A stretch of 64,000 bases of DNA, taken from Pseudomonas sp. DY-1 (lineage in GTDB: Bacteria; Pseudomonadota; Gammaproteobacteria; Pseudomonadales; Pseudomonadaceae). The notes under the pieces are model-generated. The model was not told where the DNA came from and searched no databases. It saw nothing but the letters and a program-made list of their open reading frames with translations. The position numbers and the translations under genes were made by a program. The stretch lies in contig NZ_CP032616.1 in assembly GCF_003626975.1 (NCBI RefSeq), positions 3,782,001 to 3,846,000 of the forward strand, in the 5' to 3' direction. This document shows positions 35,140-44,524 of this stretch, one piece after another (position 1 is the first letter of the stretch; every line of letters starts with the position of its first letter).

Positions 35140-35775
35140 TCAGCCTTCGGGTCGTTCTGCAAGGTCATTGCGACGGGCGAATTCGATCAGCTCCAGCAAA
35201 GACCCGAGGTTGAGCTTCTGCTGAATGCGAGTCTTGTAGGTGCTGATGGTCTTGTTGCTAAGCAGCATGCGCTCGCCAATTTCCTTGTTCGACAGGCCGG
35301 TCGCCAGGTACTGCAAAACCATCAGTTCCTGGTTGGACAACCGCTCCACCAGCTCACTTTCGCTCAGCACGGGTGTCTGGCTGCCATTCAGCGAAGTGGA
35401 CGGAAAGACCGTGAATCCAGCGTTGATGGCGTTGATGGCCGTCAGCAGGTTCTGCAAGTCCTCTTCCTTGCTGACAAAGCCCTTTGCCCCTGCCTGGAAG
35501 CAGCGCTGGGCGAAGCCCTCCGCCGATTGCGAGGTCAGCACCAGCACATGACTGTCCAGTCCCAGCGCCTGGATTCGCGAGATGACATTCAGGCCATCGA
35601 GACGTGGAATGCCGATATCCAGAATGACGATATCCGGCTCATGCTGGCGGATCAGCTGCAAGGCATCGACGCCATTGTCAGCCTCACCGACGACTTCCAT
35701 CCCATTGCGCTCCAGCAACATGCGGACGGCCATGCGAATCACTGGATGATCGTCGACGATCAGGGCACTTCTCAT
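35140..35775 (-). CDS. LuxR/FixJ-type response regulator, RocA/RcsB-like (copy A)
   Basis: A 211-residue two-domain regulator. The receiver domain (residues 1-120) starts RSALIVDDHPVIRMA, with the phosphoacceptor Asp in VILDIGIP and conserved LVLTS and VSKEE. The LuxR HTH (about 145-205) has LSNQELMVLQYLATGLSNKE and STYKTRIQ. GAGG precedes the ATG at 35775. It converges on the usher gene. With the kinase and EAL protein next door it matches the RocS1/RocR/RocA1 (SadARS) logic that controls cup fimbriae in P. aeruginosa (known system; orthology inferred). Confidence 0.88.
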   Translation of the reverse strand: MRSALIVDDHPVIRMAVRMLLERNGMEVVGEADNGVDALQLIRQHEPDIVILDIGIPRLDGLNVISRIQALGLDSHVLVLTSQSAEGFAQRCFQAGAKGFVSKEEDLQNLLTAINAINAGFTVFPSTSLNGSQTPVLSESELVERLSNQELMVLQYLATGLSNKEIGERMLLSNKTISTYKTRIQQKLNLGSLLELIEFARRNDLAERPEG

Positions 35776-35849
35776 TGCAACCTCGAAAAAGGGGCCAGAC
35801 ATCCATGACGCTGCACCCAAATTTGGCCGAAGCCGACCACCGATGAAAT

Positions 35850-35869
35850 TTCCTACAGCCGCCTAGGAA
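35850..35869. promoter_or_regulatory. Outward-facing TTCCTA / TAGGAA pair
   Basis: TTCCTACAGCCGCCTAGGAA lies between the divergent response regulator and REC-EAL genes. The half-sites match those of the 40886-40899 palindrome in the opposite arrangement. Confidence 0.45.
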
Positions 35870-35938
35870 GCATCGCCTAGCTGGAGGCGTGCATCGCTAT
35901 GTAACTTGGCCGTTATCCCAAATTATGTCGAGCCCGCC

Positions 35939-37135
35939 ATGAAGAACCTGAGCATTCTGGTCCTGGAAGACGAACCGTTCCAGCGCCTGATCGCTGTGAC
36001 CGCCCTTCGGCAGCTGGGGCTCGTGAATATCCACGAAGCGGAGGACGGTGCCAGCGCCTTGTCCCTGCTCAAATCCTGCGGCGGGGTCGACATCGCGTTC
36101 TGCGACCTGCGCATGGCCGGCATGGATGGAGCAGCCTTCCTCCGCCATGCCAGCCAGGCCGGCGTCATCCGTTCGGTGATCCTCAGCAGCGAAGTGGAAC
36201 CCGAGCTGCGTCAAGCAACAATAGCCATGATCCGCTGCCTTGGATTGGACTTCCTCGGTGACCTCGGCAAGCCCTTCGACATGCAGCGCGCAGCCGGCCT
36301 GCTGGAACGCCACGCCGCACTTCCGGCAAGGATAGAAGCCTTCACCACGACGAGCGCGCCACCCACTCTGGAGGAGATCCTCGAGGGCCTGGCGCAAGGT
36401 GAATTCGAGCCGTTCTTCCAGCCGAAGGTGTGCATGGAAAGCGGTGAACTGCACGGCGCCGAAGTTCTCGCGCGCTGGCGCCACCCACAGCGGGGCCTGT
36501 TGTCGCCGGGCCATTTCCTGCCCGTCATGGAACGCCATGGCCTGATCGATCGCCTGTTCTGGCAGCTCGTCGAACAAGGCCTCGAACTGCAACAGGAACT
36601 CGCCCGCAGCGGCCGTCAGGTGAACCTCGCCTTCAATATCCATCCCCGGCAACTGGGCAACCTCGACATCGCCGAGCGCGTTGGCCTGGCCTTGGAATCG
36701 GCTGGGCTGCCAGGCTCCGGACTGACCTTCGAGCTCACGGAAACCGGCCTGGTAGAAGCGCCAGCAGCCAGCCTGGAAAGCCTCGTTCGCCTGCGCCTGA
36801 TGGGTTGTGGACTGGCCATGGATGACTTCGGTGCCGGCTACTCATCACTGGATCGCCTGTGTGAACTGCCCTTCAGCCAGGTCAAGCTGGATGCCGCCTT
36901 CGTCCGCAAGCTGAACAACCAGCCACGCAGCCGGGCGATCATCAGCAGCGCCGTCGCCATGGCCGATGCCATGGACCTGACCCTGGTGGTGGAAGGTGTG
37001 GAAACCAACGAGCAGCGTGACCGTCTGCTGTCACTCGGTTGCAAGGTGGCGCAGGGGTTTCTCTTCGCGCGGCCACTGGATCGCAGTAGCTTCCGTAACC
37101 TGCTGGCCAATCATCCGCAGCCCGGAATTCACTGA
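35939..37135 (+). CDS. REC-EAL response regulator (RocR/PvrR-like c-di-GMP phosphodiesterase)
   Basis: A 398-residue protein with an N-terminal receiver domain (ILVLEDEPFQRL; Asp in AFCDLRMAG) and a C-terminal EAL domain. The EAL signature is AEVLARWRHP, with FELTETGL, MDDFGAGYSSL and VVEGVET all retained, so c-di-GMP hydrolysis is expected. In the Roc system such a protein antagonises the DNA-binding partner (known for RocR). The start at 35939 places the receiver domain at the N terminus. Its 3' end overlaps that of the hybrid kinase gene by 7 bases. Confidence 0.88.
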   Translation: MKNLSILVLEDEPFQRLIAVTALRQLGLVNIHEAEDGASALSLLKSCGGVDIAFCDLRMAGMDGAAFLRHASQAGVIRSVILSSEVEPELRQATIAMIRCLGLDFLGDLGKPFDMQRAAGLLERHAALPARIEAFTTTSAPPTLEEILEGLAQGEFEPFFQPKVCMESGELHGAEVLARWRHPQRGLLSPGHFLPVMERHGLIDRLFWQLVEQGLELQQELARSGRQVNLAFNIHPRQLGNLDIAERVGLALESAGLPGSGLTFELTETGLVEAPAASLESLVRLRLMGCGLAMDDFGAGYSSLDRLCELPFSQVKLDAAFVRKLNNQPRSRAIISSAVAMADAMDLTLVVEGVETNEQRDRLLSLGCKVAQGFLFARPLDRSSFRNLLANHPQPGIH

Positions 37136-40100
37136 TCCCCCTGGGCCATCTCTGCCAACAACGCGCTTTCCAGCTCCAGCATCGCCCCGCGCAGTCTGTC
37201 CGCACCCGCGCGCAGGTCGGAGGGTTGTGGCGCTGGTAGCTTGCACGCCTGTTCGAGACTGTTGCAGGCGGCGATCAGCGTCTCCGCCCGGATCACGCGT
37301 GCGGCACCCTTGAGTCGGTGGGCGAGTTCCGCCAGTGCCGGCGCATCGCTCTTCCCGGCCAACTCGACCAAGGGCGCCAGATCCCGGCGATTGGTCTCCA
37401 GCAACTCGTTCACCAGATTGCGGATCAGCACGCTATCACCGCCGGTTAGCGGTGCCAGTGGCGACAGGTCGAACAGCGCGGTACCCGTCGATGCTGGCGT
37501 CGAGTTCGTATCGGCCACGGGCACGCCTCCAGACGCCCCCCAAAGCTTTTCTTCCAGCAGGTCGAGGCCGATTGGTTTGATCAGGCAGTCGTCCATGCCA
37601 GCCTGCAGTCCCCGCTCGACTTCTTCCGGCTGGGCATCGGCCGTAAGCCCGAGAATAAGCGTCGGCGGACGCAGCCCCTGGCGCTCTTCGGCGCGAACAG
37701 CGCGGGCAAGGTCGGCGCCATTCATCCGTGGCATATGGCAATCGGTGGCAATCACATCGAACGGATACGCCCGCCAGGCAGCGAGGGCCTCCACGCCATT
37801 CTCGACCGCAACCACTTCGTGTCCCAGGTAACCCAGTTGCTGGGCGAGGATCTGCCGATTCACCGGGTGATCATCGACCACCAGCACGCGCAACCTGCGG
37901 CGTTGCAGTACGCCATCGGACGAGGGCAGCGCCGGCTCGTCGACAGACTCGAGACGATGCAGGCGCAGCTCCACGTCGATCCGCGTGCCCTGGCCGGGCG
38001 TGCTGGTCAGGTTCAGCCGGCCACCCATCATTTCGCAGAGCGACCGGCTGATGACCAGCCCCAGGCCTGCGCCTTCTGTCTGGTGATTGCCACGCTCCAC
38101 CTGGGCGAAGGGGCGGAACAGCCGCCCTTGCTCCTCCTGCGAGATACCGATGCCGGTGTCTTCGACAGCCAGATGGACACGCAGCAGTTCGCCTTCCAGT
38201 TCCTCACCGTGGATGTGCACACGAACATTGCCTTCGCGGGTGAATTTGATGGCGTTGCTGATCAGGTTGGAGAGGATCTGCTTGAAGCGCAGGGCGTCCA
38301 CCAGCACGTCGCCCTGGATACTGGAATCGATATCCAGCAACAGGCTCAAGCGTTTCTGCCGCGCCAGCCCGTCGAACACCCTTGCCACCGACTCCACCAG
38401 CTCGCGCAGGCTGGCCCGTTGTGGCGCCAGGCTGAGCCGGCCCGACTCGATACGGGCGATATCGAGGATGTCGCCGAGCAGCGCCAGCAAGCTTCGCGCC
38501 GAGCCGTAGGCGACTTCGATGCTGGAGCGGTCGATGGGCTGATCGGCAGCGCGCTTCAATGCCAGCTCGAGGATTCCGATCACGGCGTTCATCGGCGTAC
38601 GGATCTCGTGGCTCATGGTCGCGAGGAACGTAGTCTTGGCCCGGCTGGCTTCATCGGCCAGGTTCTTGGCCGACTCCAGCTCCTGCACCAGATGACGATG
38701 CTCCGTGATGTCGAGCCACCCGCAGATCACGCCCTTCACCTTGCCGGTGGAGTCCTGGAAGGGCTGGATCCAGTGATCGATCCACAGGCTCTTGCCGCCG
38801 AGTCGAACGTGGTGGACGCCCTTGATCATCCGCCCTTCCGCCATGGCCTGGAGGTACAGGCGGTGGAATTCCGGTGCTGCCTCGAAAACATCCGCGGGCA
38901 GCTCCATCGCGGTGAGGCCACGCCCCTGTTCCGGAGCCAGTCTGAGGCTGGTCGAATAGCTGCGGTTGCACGATAGCAGCCGCCCCTCGGTATCCCGCAC
39001 ATAGAGCGGTGGCGGCATGCTGTCGGTCAGGGTTTCGATGAAGCGCAGCTCGTCGCTGAGCTGGCGCTCGGCCGTCTGTCGGCGACGCACCTCGCGCCGC
39101 AGGTGCAGGACCCAGGCCAGAACGAGCAGCAACAACAGGGCCGAACCGATGAGGATGCGCTGAATCAGCGTGCTGTAGTCGCGCCAGGTCTGCGGGCTCA
39201 TGCCCTGGCTTCCGCGCCAGCGATTGGAGGCTGCGTTCAGCTCGTCCGGCGAAATGCTGGCCAGGGCTTTCTCGATGATCGAGTACAACTCGGTATCGGC
39301 GCGGCGCACGGCGAAATTGGCAAGCGCCGGTTCGATGGGTACCAGGGTCGCGATCTTCAAACTGTTCTCGAACAGGGGCACGGTGTAGTACTGCGCCACC
39401 GGCATTGCCACCAACGCATAGTCAGCCTCGCCGGACCGGACCATGTTCATGGCATCCAGAGAGGAAACGGCGTCGACCAGTTGCATCTCCGGGTAGACCC
39501 GGTGGACCTCTTCCCGGGCCACGTTACCCCGGCTGACGGCCAGGCGCTGACCGCTCCTCCCGATCGGCTCGGCCTGCCCGCCTGCGTCCATGCGCGCCAC
39601 CAGCACAAAGGGGCTGCTGGCGATAGGCCGGGTGAAGCGCAGCTGGCCTTCGCGCTCCTTGCTGGGGGTCAGGATGGCCAGGTCCGCATCGCCGCTTTGC
39701 AGGTTTTCGAGTTGGCGTGCCGGCCCCCCGGCATGACTGACTGCCTCGAAGCGCAGCCCGGTGCGTACCGAGACCATTTCCAACAGGTCCGCCACAACGC
39801 CACGCAACTGCCCGCTGTCGTCGAAGTACGCCAGCGGTGCCTTGTCGTCGTCTATCACCAGCCGCACGACTGGATGGGATTGCGTCCAGCGTGCTTCCTC
39901 GGGGGTTAGCGGCTGCAGGTCGCGCACTGGAATCACACCAATGCCCATCCAGCGCCGGGATATCTCGTCGAGCCGCGCCCGGCCAACCGCCCGCAGTGTG
40001 GCATCGAGGCTACGCAACAGGCGCTGGTCCTGCTCCCGAACGATGAATGCGATACCGACATCCGGCTGGTCGACAAAGCGGTCGAACCTGGCCATGCCGT

Positions 40101-40821
40101 AGAAGTTGCGGTTGAGCTGGTAATAGACCGGAAGCAGGTCGCCAAGCAGCAAGTCAGCCTCGCCGAACGCCACCGCCGCCAGACCATCCTCCACCGATCG
40201 GGCAACAACCTGCCGCGCGCCGGGATAACGCTGGCCGAGGGCCTGGTCGTGCCCAGGCACCAGGGCTACGGTGATGCCGGCAAGGTCCTGCGGGAAGTCG
40301 CGCTTATCGTCATAGCGGCGAAACAGCGCCAGGCGATCGGTCGCAATGGGCAGACTGCGAACGACCGGCAGGCCGGCACCGTCCTGCCCGTCGCCAACCA
40401 GCAGGTCAATCTCGCCGGCGACCAGGGCCTGCAGCAGGGCCGGCCGGTCAGCATAACGACGCAGCCGGACCTGCATGCCGAGCAATTGCTGGACCAGTGC
40501 CATAGCGTCGGCCGCGATGCCCTCGTAGCCACCAGCACGTCCGATGATTTCCATGGGCGCGAACTCGCCACCCGCAACCCCCAGCACCAGCTCGCGCTTT
40601 TGCCGTAGCCAGTGCCAGTCTTCCTCGCTGATCAGCAGTTCCTGCTGGTCGACCACCAGTTGGCTGGAAAGGACTAGTGGGCGGGCATCCTCCCAAGCGT
40701 AGGCAGCTGTCCCGGCCAGAAATAGCCAGCAGAGGAACAGGACAGGCAGCAGCCGTGCTCTGGAAATGAAATTACAGGTCACCTGGCCAGTCCGCCTCGA
40801 AGAATTGAATGAACAGAACAT
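37129..40821 (-). CDS. Hybrid sensor kinase with two periplasmic solute-binding domains (RocS/BvgS-like)
   Basis: A 1230-residue unorthodox kinase. Order: N-terminal membrane segment (about 23-42), two SBP_bac_3-type periplasmic domains (about 75-300 and 310-545), a second membrane helix (about 570-590), PAS (about 605-720), HisKA with FLATMSHEIRTPMNAV, HATPase (NLISNAIKFT, VEDTGIGIS, GAGLGLVIS), receiver (VVDDHPVNRQ; Asp in TDCHMPRMNG), and a C-terminal HPt with AHRLKGAARVI. This matches RocS1-type sensors that phosphorylate RocA- and RocR-like partners. The periplasmic ligand is unknown. The ATG at 40821 has no clear Shine-Dalgarno. Confidence 0.9.
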   Translation of the reverse strand: MFCSFNSSRRTGQVTCNFISRARLLPVLFLCWLFLAGTAAYAWEDARPLVLSSQLVVDQQELLISEEDWHWLRQKRELVLGVAGGEFAPMEIIGRAGGYEGIAADAMALVQQLLGMQVRLRRYADRPALLQALVAGEIDLLVGDGQDGAGLPVVRSLPIATDRLALFRRYDDKRDFPQDLAGITVALVPGHDQALGQRYPGARQVVARSVEDGLAAVAFGEADLLLGDLLPVYYQLNRNFYGMARFDRFVDQPDVGIAFIVREQDQRLLRSLDATLRAVGRARLDEISRRWMGIGVIPVRDLQPLTPEEARWTQSHPVVRLVIDDDKAPLAYFDDSGQLRGVVADLLEMVSVRTGLRFEAVSHAGGPARQLENLQSGDADLAILTPSKEREGQLRFTRPIASSPFVLVARMDAGGQAEPIGRSGQRLAVSRGNVAREEVHRVYPEMQLVDAVSSLDAMNMVRSGEADYALVAMPVAQYYTVPLFENSLKIATLVPIEPALANFAVRRADTELYSIIEKALASISPDELNAASNRWRGSQGMSPQTWRDYSTLIQRILIGSALLLLLVLAWVLHLRREVRRRQTAERQLSDELRFIETLTDSMPPPLYVRDTEGRLLSCNRSYSTSLRLAPEQGRGLTAMELPADVFEAAPEFHRLYLQAMAEGRMIKGVHHVRLGGKSLWIDHWIQPFQDSTGKVKGVICGWLDITEHRHLVQELESAKNLADEASRAKTTFLATMSHEIRTPMNAVIGILELALKRAADQPIDRSSIEVAYGSARSLLALLGDILDIARIESGRLSLAPQRASLRELVESVARVFDGLARQKRLSLLLDIDSSIQGDVLVDALRFKQILSNLISNAIKFTREGNVRVHIHGEELEGELLRVHLAVEDTGIGISQEEQGRLFRPFAQVERGNHQTEGAGLGLVISRSLCEMMGGRLNLTSTPGQGTRIDVELRLHRLESVDEPALPSSDGVLQRRRLRVLVVDDHPVNRQILAQQLGYLGHEVVAVENGVEALAAWRAYPFDVIATDCHMPRMNGADLARAVRAEERQGLRPPTLILGLTADAQPEEVERGLQAGMDDCLIKPIGLDLLEEKLWGASGGVPVADTNSTPASTGTALFDLSPLAPLTGGDSVLIRNLVNELLETNRRDLAPLVELAGKSDAPALAELAHRLKGAARVIRAETLIAACNSLEQACKLPAPQPSDLRAGADRLRGAMLELESALLAEMAQGDQ

Positions 40822-41235
40822 TAGTTGAGATAGGGCACTTTAATCGGGCTGGGGAACACTCCAGGAAGCTTGCCTACAGGCGCTGTAGGAAACTTCCTAA
40901 ACGTCAAATCAAAAGGCAAACCGCCAATATACTTCCGGCCCTGAACATTCACCCGCTACTTGAGATACCCAAAAACAGTGCTGGCAAGCCTCAAGGGCAG
41001 GTGAAAGTTAGTACGAAGTTATCGGATCAGTCTGAACGACAAGTTGCTTAGATTCTGAATAGGATTTCAGTTAATGCCAACTTGACTCATCTCGGCGCTG
41101 AGCGAAACGAACCCAAACCTCAATGGGCCGGCGTGGCCATCCGCATCTTCGATAGCCCCCCCGTTTTCAACGGCAATTTCAGAAGGCCTGTGAGCGCTCC
41201 GTACTCATTGGAAACCTGACATGGAGAACCAACAG
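40822..41235. promoter_or_regulatory. Divergent promoter region, kinase / response regulator copy B
   Basis: This 414-base non-coding stretch is A/T-richer than average. Its main feature is the nested palindrome at 40873-40899. Otherwise I see nothing in it. Confidence 0.5.
40873..40899. promoter_or_regulatory. Nested palindrome: CCTACAG-GCG-CTGTAGG overlapping TAGGAA-AC-TTCCTA
   Basis: Two overlapping perfect inverted repeats. The second (40886-40899) strongly resembles the RcsB-type box TAAGAATATTCCTA of enterobacteria. It lies about 50 bases upstream of the kinase gene, whose relatives work with RcsB-like regulators. It is probably the operator of one or both RocA-like proteins (inference). 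Confidence 0.55.
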
Positions 41236-41868
41236 ATGAACAAGGTACTGCTGATCGACAATCAGTCCATGATCCGATTTGCAACTCGTGTACTGCTGGA
41301 GCGAGAAGACTACGAAGTGGTCGGTGAGACCGAGAGCGGCGTAGAAGGCCTGAGCATGGCGCGTGCGCTTCGCCCCGACCTGGTGATTCTGGATATCGCC
41401 ATTCCCAAGCTCGATGGCCTGGAAGTGCTGGGCCGGCTCAGCAGCATGGACGCCAACCTCAAGCTGCTGGTGCTGACATCGCTGCCGGCCTCGCTGTATG
41501 CCAACCGCTGCCTGCAGGCGGGCGCCACCGGCTACATGTCCAAGCAGGAACAGGCGGTCAGCCTGATCTCGGCCGTGCGATCGGTATTGTCCGGGTACAG
41601 CCTGTTCCCCAGCACCGTGCACCTGCCGGATTCCTCGCAGCGCGGAGAATGCAGCGATAGCCATCTGCTGGATACGCTGTCCGACCGCGAGCTGGCGGTC
41701 CTGCAGAATCTGGCTAATGGCAAGAACAACCAGGAAATCGCCAAGCAGCTGTTCATCAGCCACAAGACAGTAAGTACCTACAAATCCCGTTTGATGGACA
41801 AGCTGAAGACCCGCAACCAGGTCGACCTGATCGACTTCGCCCGCCGTTACGTGGTACCCACCCCCTGA
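41236..41868 (+). CDS. LuxR/FixJ-type response regulator, RocA/RcsB-like (copy B)
   Basis: A 210-residue regulator with receiver domain (KVLLIDNQSMIRFATRVLL; Asp in VILDIAIPKLDG; SKQEQ) and C-terminal LuxR HTH (LSDRELAVLQNLANGKNNQE, HKTVSTYKSRL). The ATG at 41236 is preferred because GGAG lies 9 bases upstream; an ATG five codons earlier lacks this. It is clearly related to copy A at 35140 but divergent throughout, so the pair is an old duplication. The receiver has DNQ where copy A has DDH, so the second acidic Mg-site residue is missing, which may alter phosphorylation. Confidence 0.88.
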   Translation: MNKVLLIDNQSMIRFATRVLLEREDYEVVGETESGVEGLSMARALRPDLVILDIAIPKLDGLEVLGRLSSMDANLKLLVLTSLPASLYANRCLQAGATGYMSKQEQAVSLISAVRSVLSGYSLFPSTVHLPDSSQRGECSDSHLLDTLSDRELAVLQNLANGKNNQEIAKQLFISHKTVSTYKSRLMDKLKTRNQVDLIDFARRYVVPTP

Positions 41869-41891
41869 GCGCACACGCCAGCCTGGTTTGA

Positions 41892-41911
41892 CGCCGCCTC
41901 AGCGAGGCGGC
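41892..41911. terminator. GC-rich hairpin at the cdhB stop codon
   Basis: CGCCGCCTC AGC GAGGCGGCG forms a perfect nine-base-pair hairpin that includes the cdhB stop codon. It lies between convergent genes. No T-run follows, so termination activity is uncertain. Confidence 0.45.
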
Positions 41912-42378
41912 GGCAGACCGATCACACAACCCACGTGCCGAGGCCGTGGCAGCTCGCAATGAGCCGCAGCGATTACCTCGACCTTCGCCGCCACAGGGGC
42001 AGCGAAAACCGCCGACCGCGAGGCCTCGGCATCCACGTTCATCAGCATCTGCTCGCTGGCCGCCAGCAACTCATCTCCCCCCTTCAGATACAGCCCGTGG
42101 TGGATTTGCAGCCGCTTGGCGTCATGGCCGAGCAGTTGCGTGCGCACCTCCACTTCGGCACCCAACTTCACCTCGGCCAGGTAATTGAGATGGCATTCCA
42201 GCGTGAATAGCGTGTGCCCCGTGACGGCACGTCCCTTTTCGTCAAGGCCGATTTCGTCCATCAAGGCATCGGTGGCGTAGCTGAAGATCAGCAGGTAGAA
42301 CGCATCCCGCAGGTGACCGTTGTAGTCCACCCAGTCTGGAAGGACGGCGGTGCGGTAGGTAGTCAGGGCTGTGGGCAT
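41899..42378 (-). CDS. cdhB: Betainyl-CoA thioesterase
   Basis: A 159-residue hotdog thioesterase (PDWVDYNGHLRDAFYLLIFSY), the expected partner of cdhA and cdhC. In carnitine breakdown it hydrolyses betainyl-CoA to glycine betaine and CoA (established for Pseudomonas). The start at 42378 has GGAG upstream. It is last in the carnitine operon and supplies the betaine substrate of GbcAB. Confidence 0.9.
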   Translation of the reverse strand: MPTALTTYRTAVLPDWVDYNGHLRDAFYLLIFSYATDALMDEIGLDEKGRAVTGHTLFTLECHLNYLAEVKLGAEVEVRTQLLGHDAKRLQIHHGLYLKGGDELLAASEQMLMNVDAEASRSAVFAAPVAAKVEVIAAAHCELPRPRHVGCVIGLPPPR

Positions 42379-42400
42379 GCTATGGCTCCGATACAGGATG

Positions 42401-42470
42401 TTGGGCTGCGCTCCGCTCAGCACCAACCTACCGCATTCCCGTAGGTTGGTGCTGGCCTGCGAGGTCCAAC
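42401..42470. repeat. Inverted REP-like pair GCACCAACCTAC / GTAGGTTGGTGC
   Basis: Same class as 3091-3198, with the arms in the opposite relative order. It separates cdhB from cdhA. Confidence 0.7.
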
Positions 42471-42477
42471 GAATGGA

Positions 42478-43443
42478 TCACTCGGCGAAGGCGAAACCGT
42501 GTGCCGACTTCGTTTCGCGGACGGCGCCAAGGACCGCCAGCAGGCAGTCGTCACGGTAGCGCTCCAGCTCGGCGATGCTGCGCGACCCCTGTTGCTCGGA
42601 CGTGCCCTCCACCACCCGGTCGATCAGGGCGTCGGTCAGTTCCGGCGCCGGCAGGTAGGTCCACGGCAGTTGCAACGCCGGGCCGAACTGGGCCATGAAA
42701 TGCCGCATGCCGGCATTGCCACCTGCCAGGGTGTAGGTCAGGAAAGTCCCCATGAACGACCAGCGCAAGCCGGCGCCGAAACGGATGGCATCGTCGATCT
42801 CGCCGGTGCTGGCCACGCCGTCATTCACCAGGTGCAGCGCCTCGCGCCAGAGGGCTTCGAGCAGGCGGTCAGCGATGAAGCCGGGCACTTCCTTGCGTAC
42901 GTGCAGTGGACGCATGCCCAGTGCGGTGTAGATTTCGATCGCGGCCTGGACAGCCTCTGGCGCGGTTTTCTCACCGCCTACCACTTCCACCAGCGGCAGC
43001 AAATAGACGGGGTTGAACGGGTGGCCAACCACGCAGCGCTCCGGATGAACCGCGTCAGCGTAGAACTCGCTGGGCAGCAAGCCCGAGGTGCTCGAGCCGA
43101 TGATCACATCCGGACGTGCTGCAGCGCTGATCTTCGCGTGCAGGTCGAGTTTCAGATCGAGACGTTCGGGAGCGCTTTCCTGGATGAAATCGGCATTGCG
43201 CACACACTCCTCGATGGTCTCGACAAAGCGCAGGCGCTCCTGCGAAGCACCGGGCGCCAGGCCCTGTTTCTGCAGCGCAGGCCAGGCATTGGCGATGCGC
43301 GAACGCAGGGCGGCCTCGGCACCGGGAGCCGGGTCCCAGGCGATGACGTCGAGGCCGTGAGCCAGGGCGCGGGCGATCCAGCCGCTGCCGATGACGCCGC
43401 TGCCGAGGGCGGCAAAGGTCTTGATCTGAGTGACGAAGGACAT
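42478..43443 (-). CDS. cdhA: L-carnitine 3-dehydrogenase
   Basis: A 321-residue 3-hydroxyacyl-CoA-dehydrogenase-like enzyme oxidising L-carnitine to 3-dehydrocarnitine with NAD+. The nucleotide-binding motif is [19 protein letters not shown]. The catalytic region has [11 protein letters not shown] and [16 protein letters not shown], and the C-terminal dimer domain is complete. It sits between cdhC and cdhB in the usual operon order. Confidence 0.95.
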   Translation of the reverse strand: MSFVTQIKTFAALGSGVIGSGWIARALAHGLDVIAWDPAPGAEAALRSRIANAWPALQKQGLAPGASQERLRFVETIEECVRNADFIQESAPERLDLKLDLHAKISAAARPDVIIGSSTSGLLPSEFYADAVHPERCVVGHPFNPVYLLPLVEVVGGEKTAPEAVQAAIEIYTALGMRPLHVRKEVPGFIADRLLEALWREALHLVNDGVASTGEIDDAIRFGAGLRWSFMGTFLTYTLAGGNAGMRHFMAQFGPALQLPWTYLPAPELTDALIDRVVEGTSEQQGSRSIAELERYRDDCLLAVLGAVRETKSAHGFAFAE

Positions 43444-43491
43444 AGTGGCTCCTGGACGGGCAAATCGAATTGGGTTTCCGGGGAAACAGTC

Positions 43492-43556
43492 CGTAGGAGC
43501 GAGCTTGCTCGCGTAGCTCCTGGAAGCGTCATTCGCGAGCGAGCTCGCTCCTACAC
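43492..43556. repeat. REP-like inverted pair, GTAGGAGCGAGCTTGCTCGC class
   Basis: GTAGGAGCGAGCTTGCTCGC faces GCGAGCGAGCTCGCTCCTAC across a short centre, between cdhC and cdhA. The related element at 58362 uses the same arms. Confidence 0.85.
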
Positions 43557-43566
43557 GTGCGTACGG

Positions 43567-44451
43567 TCAGCGGCGCTTGAGCTTCATCTTTTCGCGCCCT
43601 TCAGCCGGAGTCAGGGCACGGCCGCCAAGGCGCTGGATGATCTCGATGGCCCGTTCCACCAACTGGCCATTGCTGGCGTGCACGCCACGATCCAGCCAGA
43701 TGTTGTCTTCCAGGCCTACGCGGACGTTTCCGCCCAGCAGCATTGCCTGGGCCACCATCGGCATCTGCGAGCGACCGATGCCAAAGCCTGCCCAGGTGAT
43801 GCCCGGCGGCAGGTTGTCGGCCATGGCCTTCATGGTGGTGGTGTCGGCCGGTGCGCCCCACGGGATGCCCAGGCAGATCTGGATCAGTGGATCTTCCAAC
43901 AGGCCTTCCTTGAGCATCTGCTTGGCGAACCAGAGATGGCCGGTGTCGAAGATTTCCAGCTCGGCCTTCACGCCGAGCTCGGTAATGCGCTTGGCGCCGG
44001 CACGCAGTTGTGCCGGGGTGGAGACGTAAATGAAATCGCCATCACCGAAGTTCAGGGTGCCGCAATCAAGGGTGCAGATTTCCGGCAGCAACTCCTCCAC
44101 ATGGGCCAATCGCTCCAGTGGGCCGACCAGGTCGGTGCCGGTGCCGAACTCCAGGGGCTGCTCGCCCTTGCCGATTTCCAGGTCGCCGCCCATGCCGGCG
44201 GTGAGGTTGATGATGATGTCGGTGTCGCTCTCGCGGATGCGCTCCACCAGCTCGCGGTACAAGGCCACATCGCGGCTCGGCTTGCCGGTCTTCGGGTCGC
44301 GCACATGGCAGTGCGCGACGGTGGCGCCGGCCTTGGCGGCTTCGATGGCGGCGGCAGCGATTTCCTTCGGAGTGACGGGAATGGCCGGATGCTTGCCGAC
44401 GGTATCGCCGGCGCCGGTGACGGCACAGGTGACGATGACTTCGTAGTTCAC
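43567..44451 (-). CDS. cdhC: 3-Dehydrocarnitine:acetyl-CoA trimethylamine transferase (BKACE family)
   Basis: A 294-residue beta-keto acid cleavage enzyme that converts dehydrocarnitine and acetyl-CoA to betainyl-CoA and acetoacetate. Family signatures visible are [10 protein letters not shown] at the N terminus, [20 protein letters not shown] with metal-binding His residues, and NLTAGMGGD. The start is a GTG at 44451 with AAGGATG upstream; an upstream in-frame extension is mostly spacer sequence. Confidence 0.93.
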   Translation of the reverse strand: MNYEVIVTCAVTGAGDTVGKHPAIPVTPKEIAAAAIEAAKAGATVAHCHVRDPKTGKPSRDVALYRELVERIRESDTDIIINLTAGMGGDLEIGKGEQPLEFGTGTDLVGPLERLAHVEELLPEICTLDCGTLNFGDGDFIYVSTPAQLRAGAKRITELGVKAELEIFDTGHLWFAKQMLKEGLLEDPLIQICLGIPWGAPADTTTMKAMADNLPPGITWAGFGIGRSQMPMVAQAMLLGGNVRVGLEDNIWLDRGVHASNGQLVERAIEIIQRLGGRALTPAEGREKMKLKRR

Positions 44452-44524
44452 GGTTGTTTCATCCTTCTGCGAGGCGATCGGAAACGGTGCGCGGGCTGGC
44501 CCGCGCACTGGGCGGTGCGTTGAG

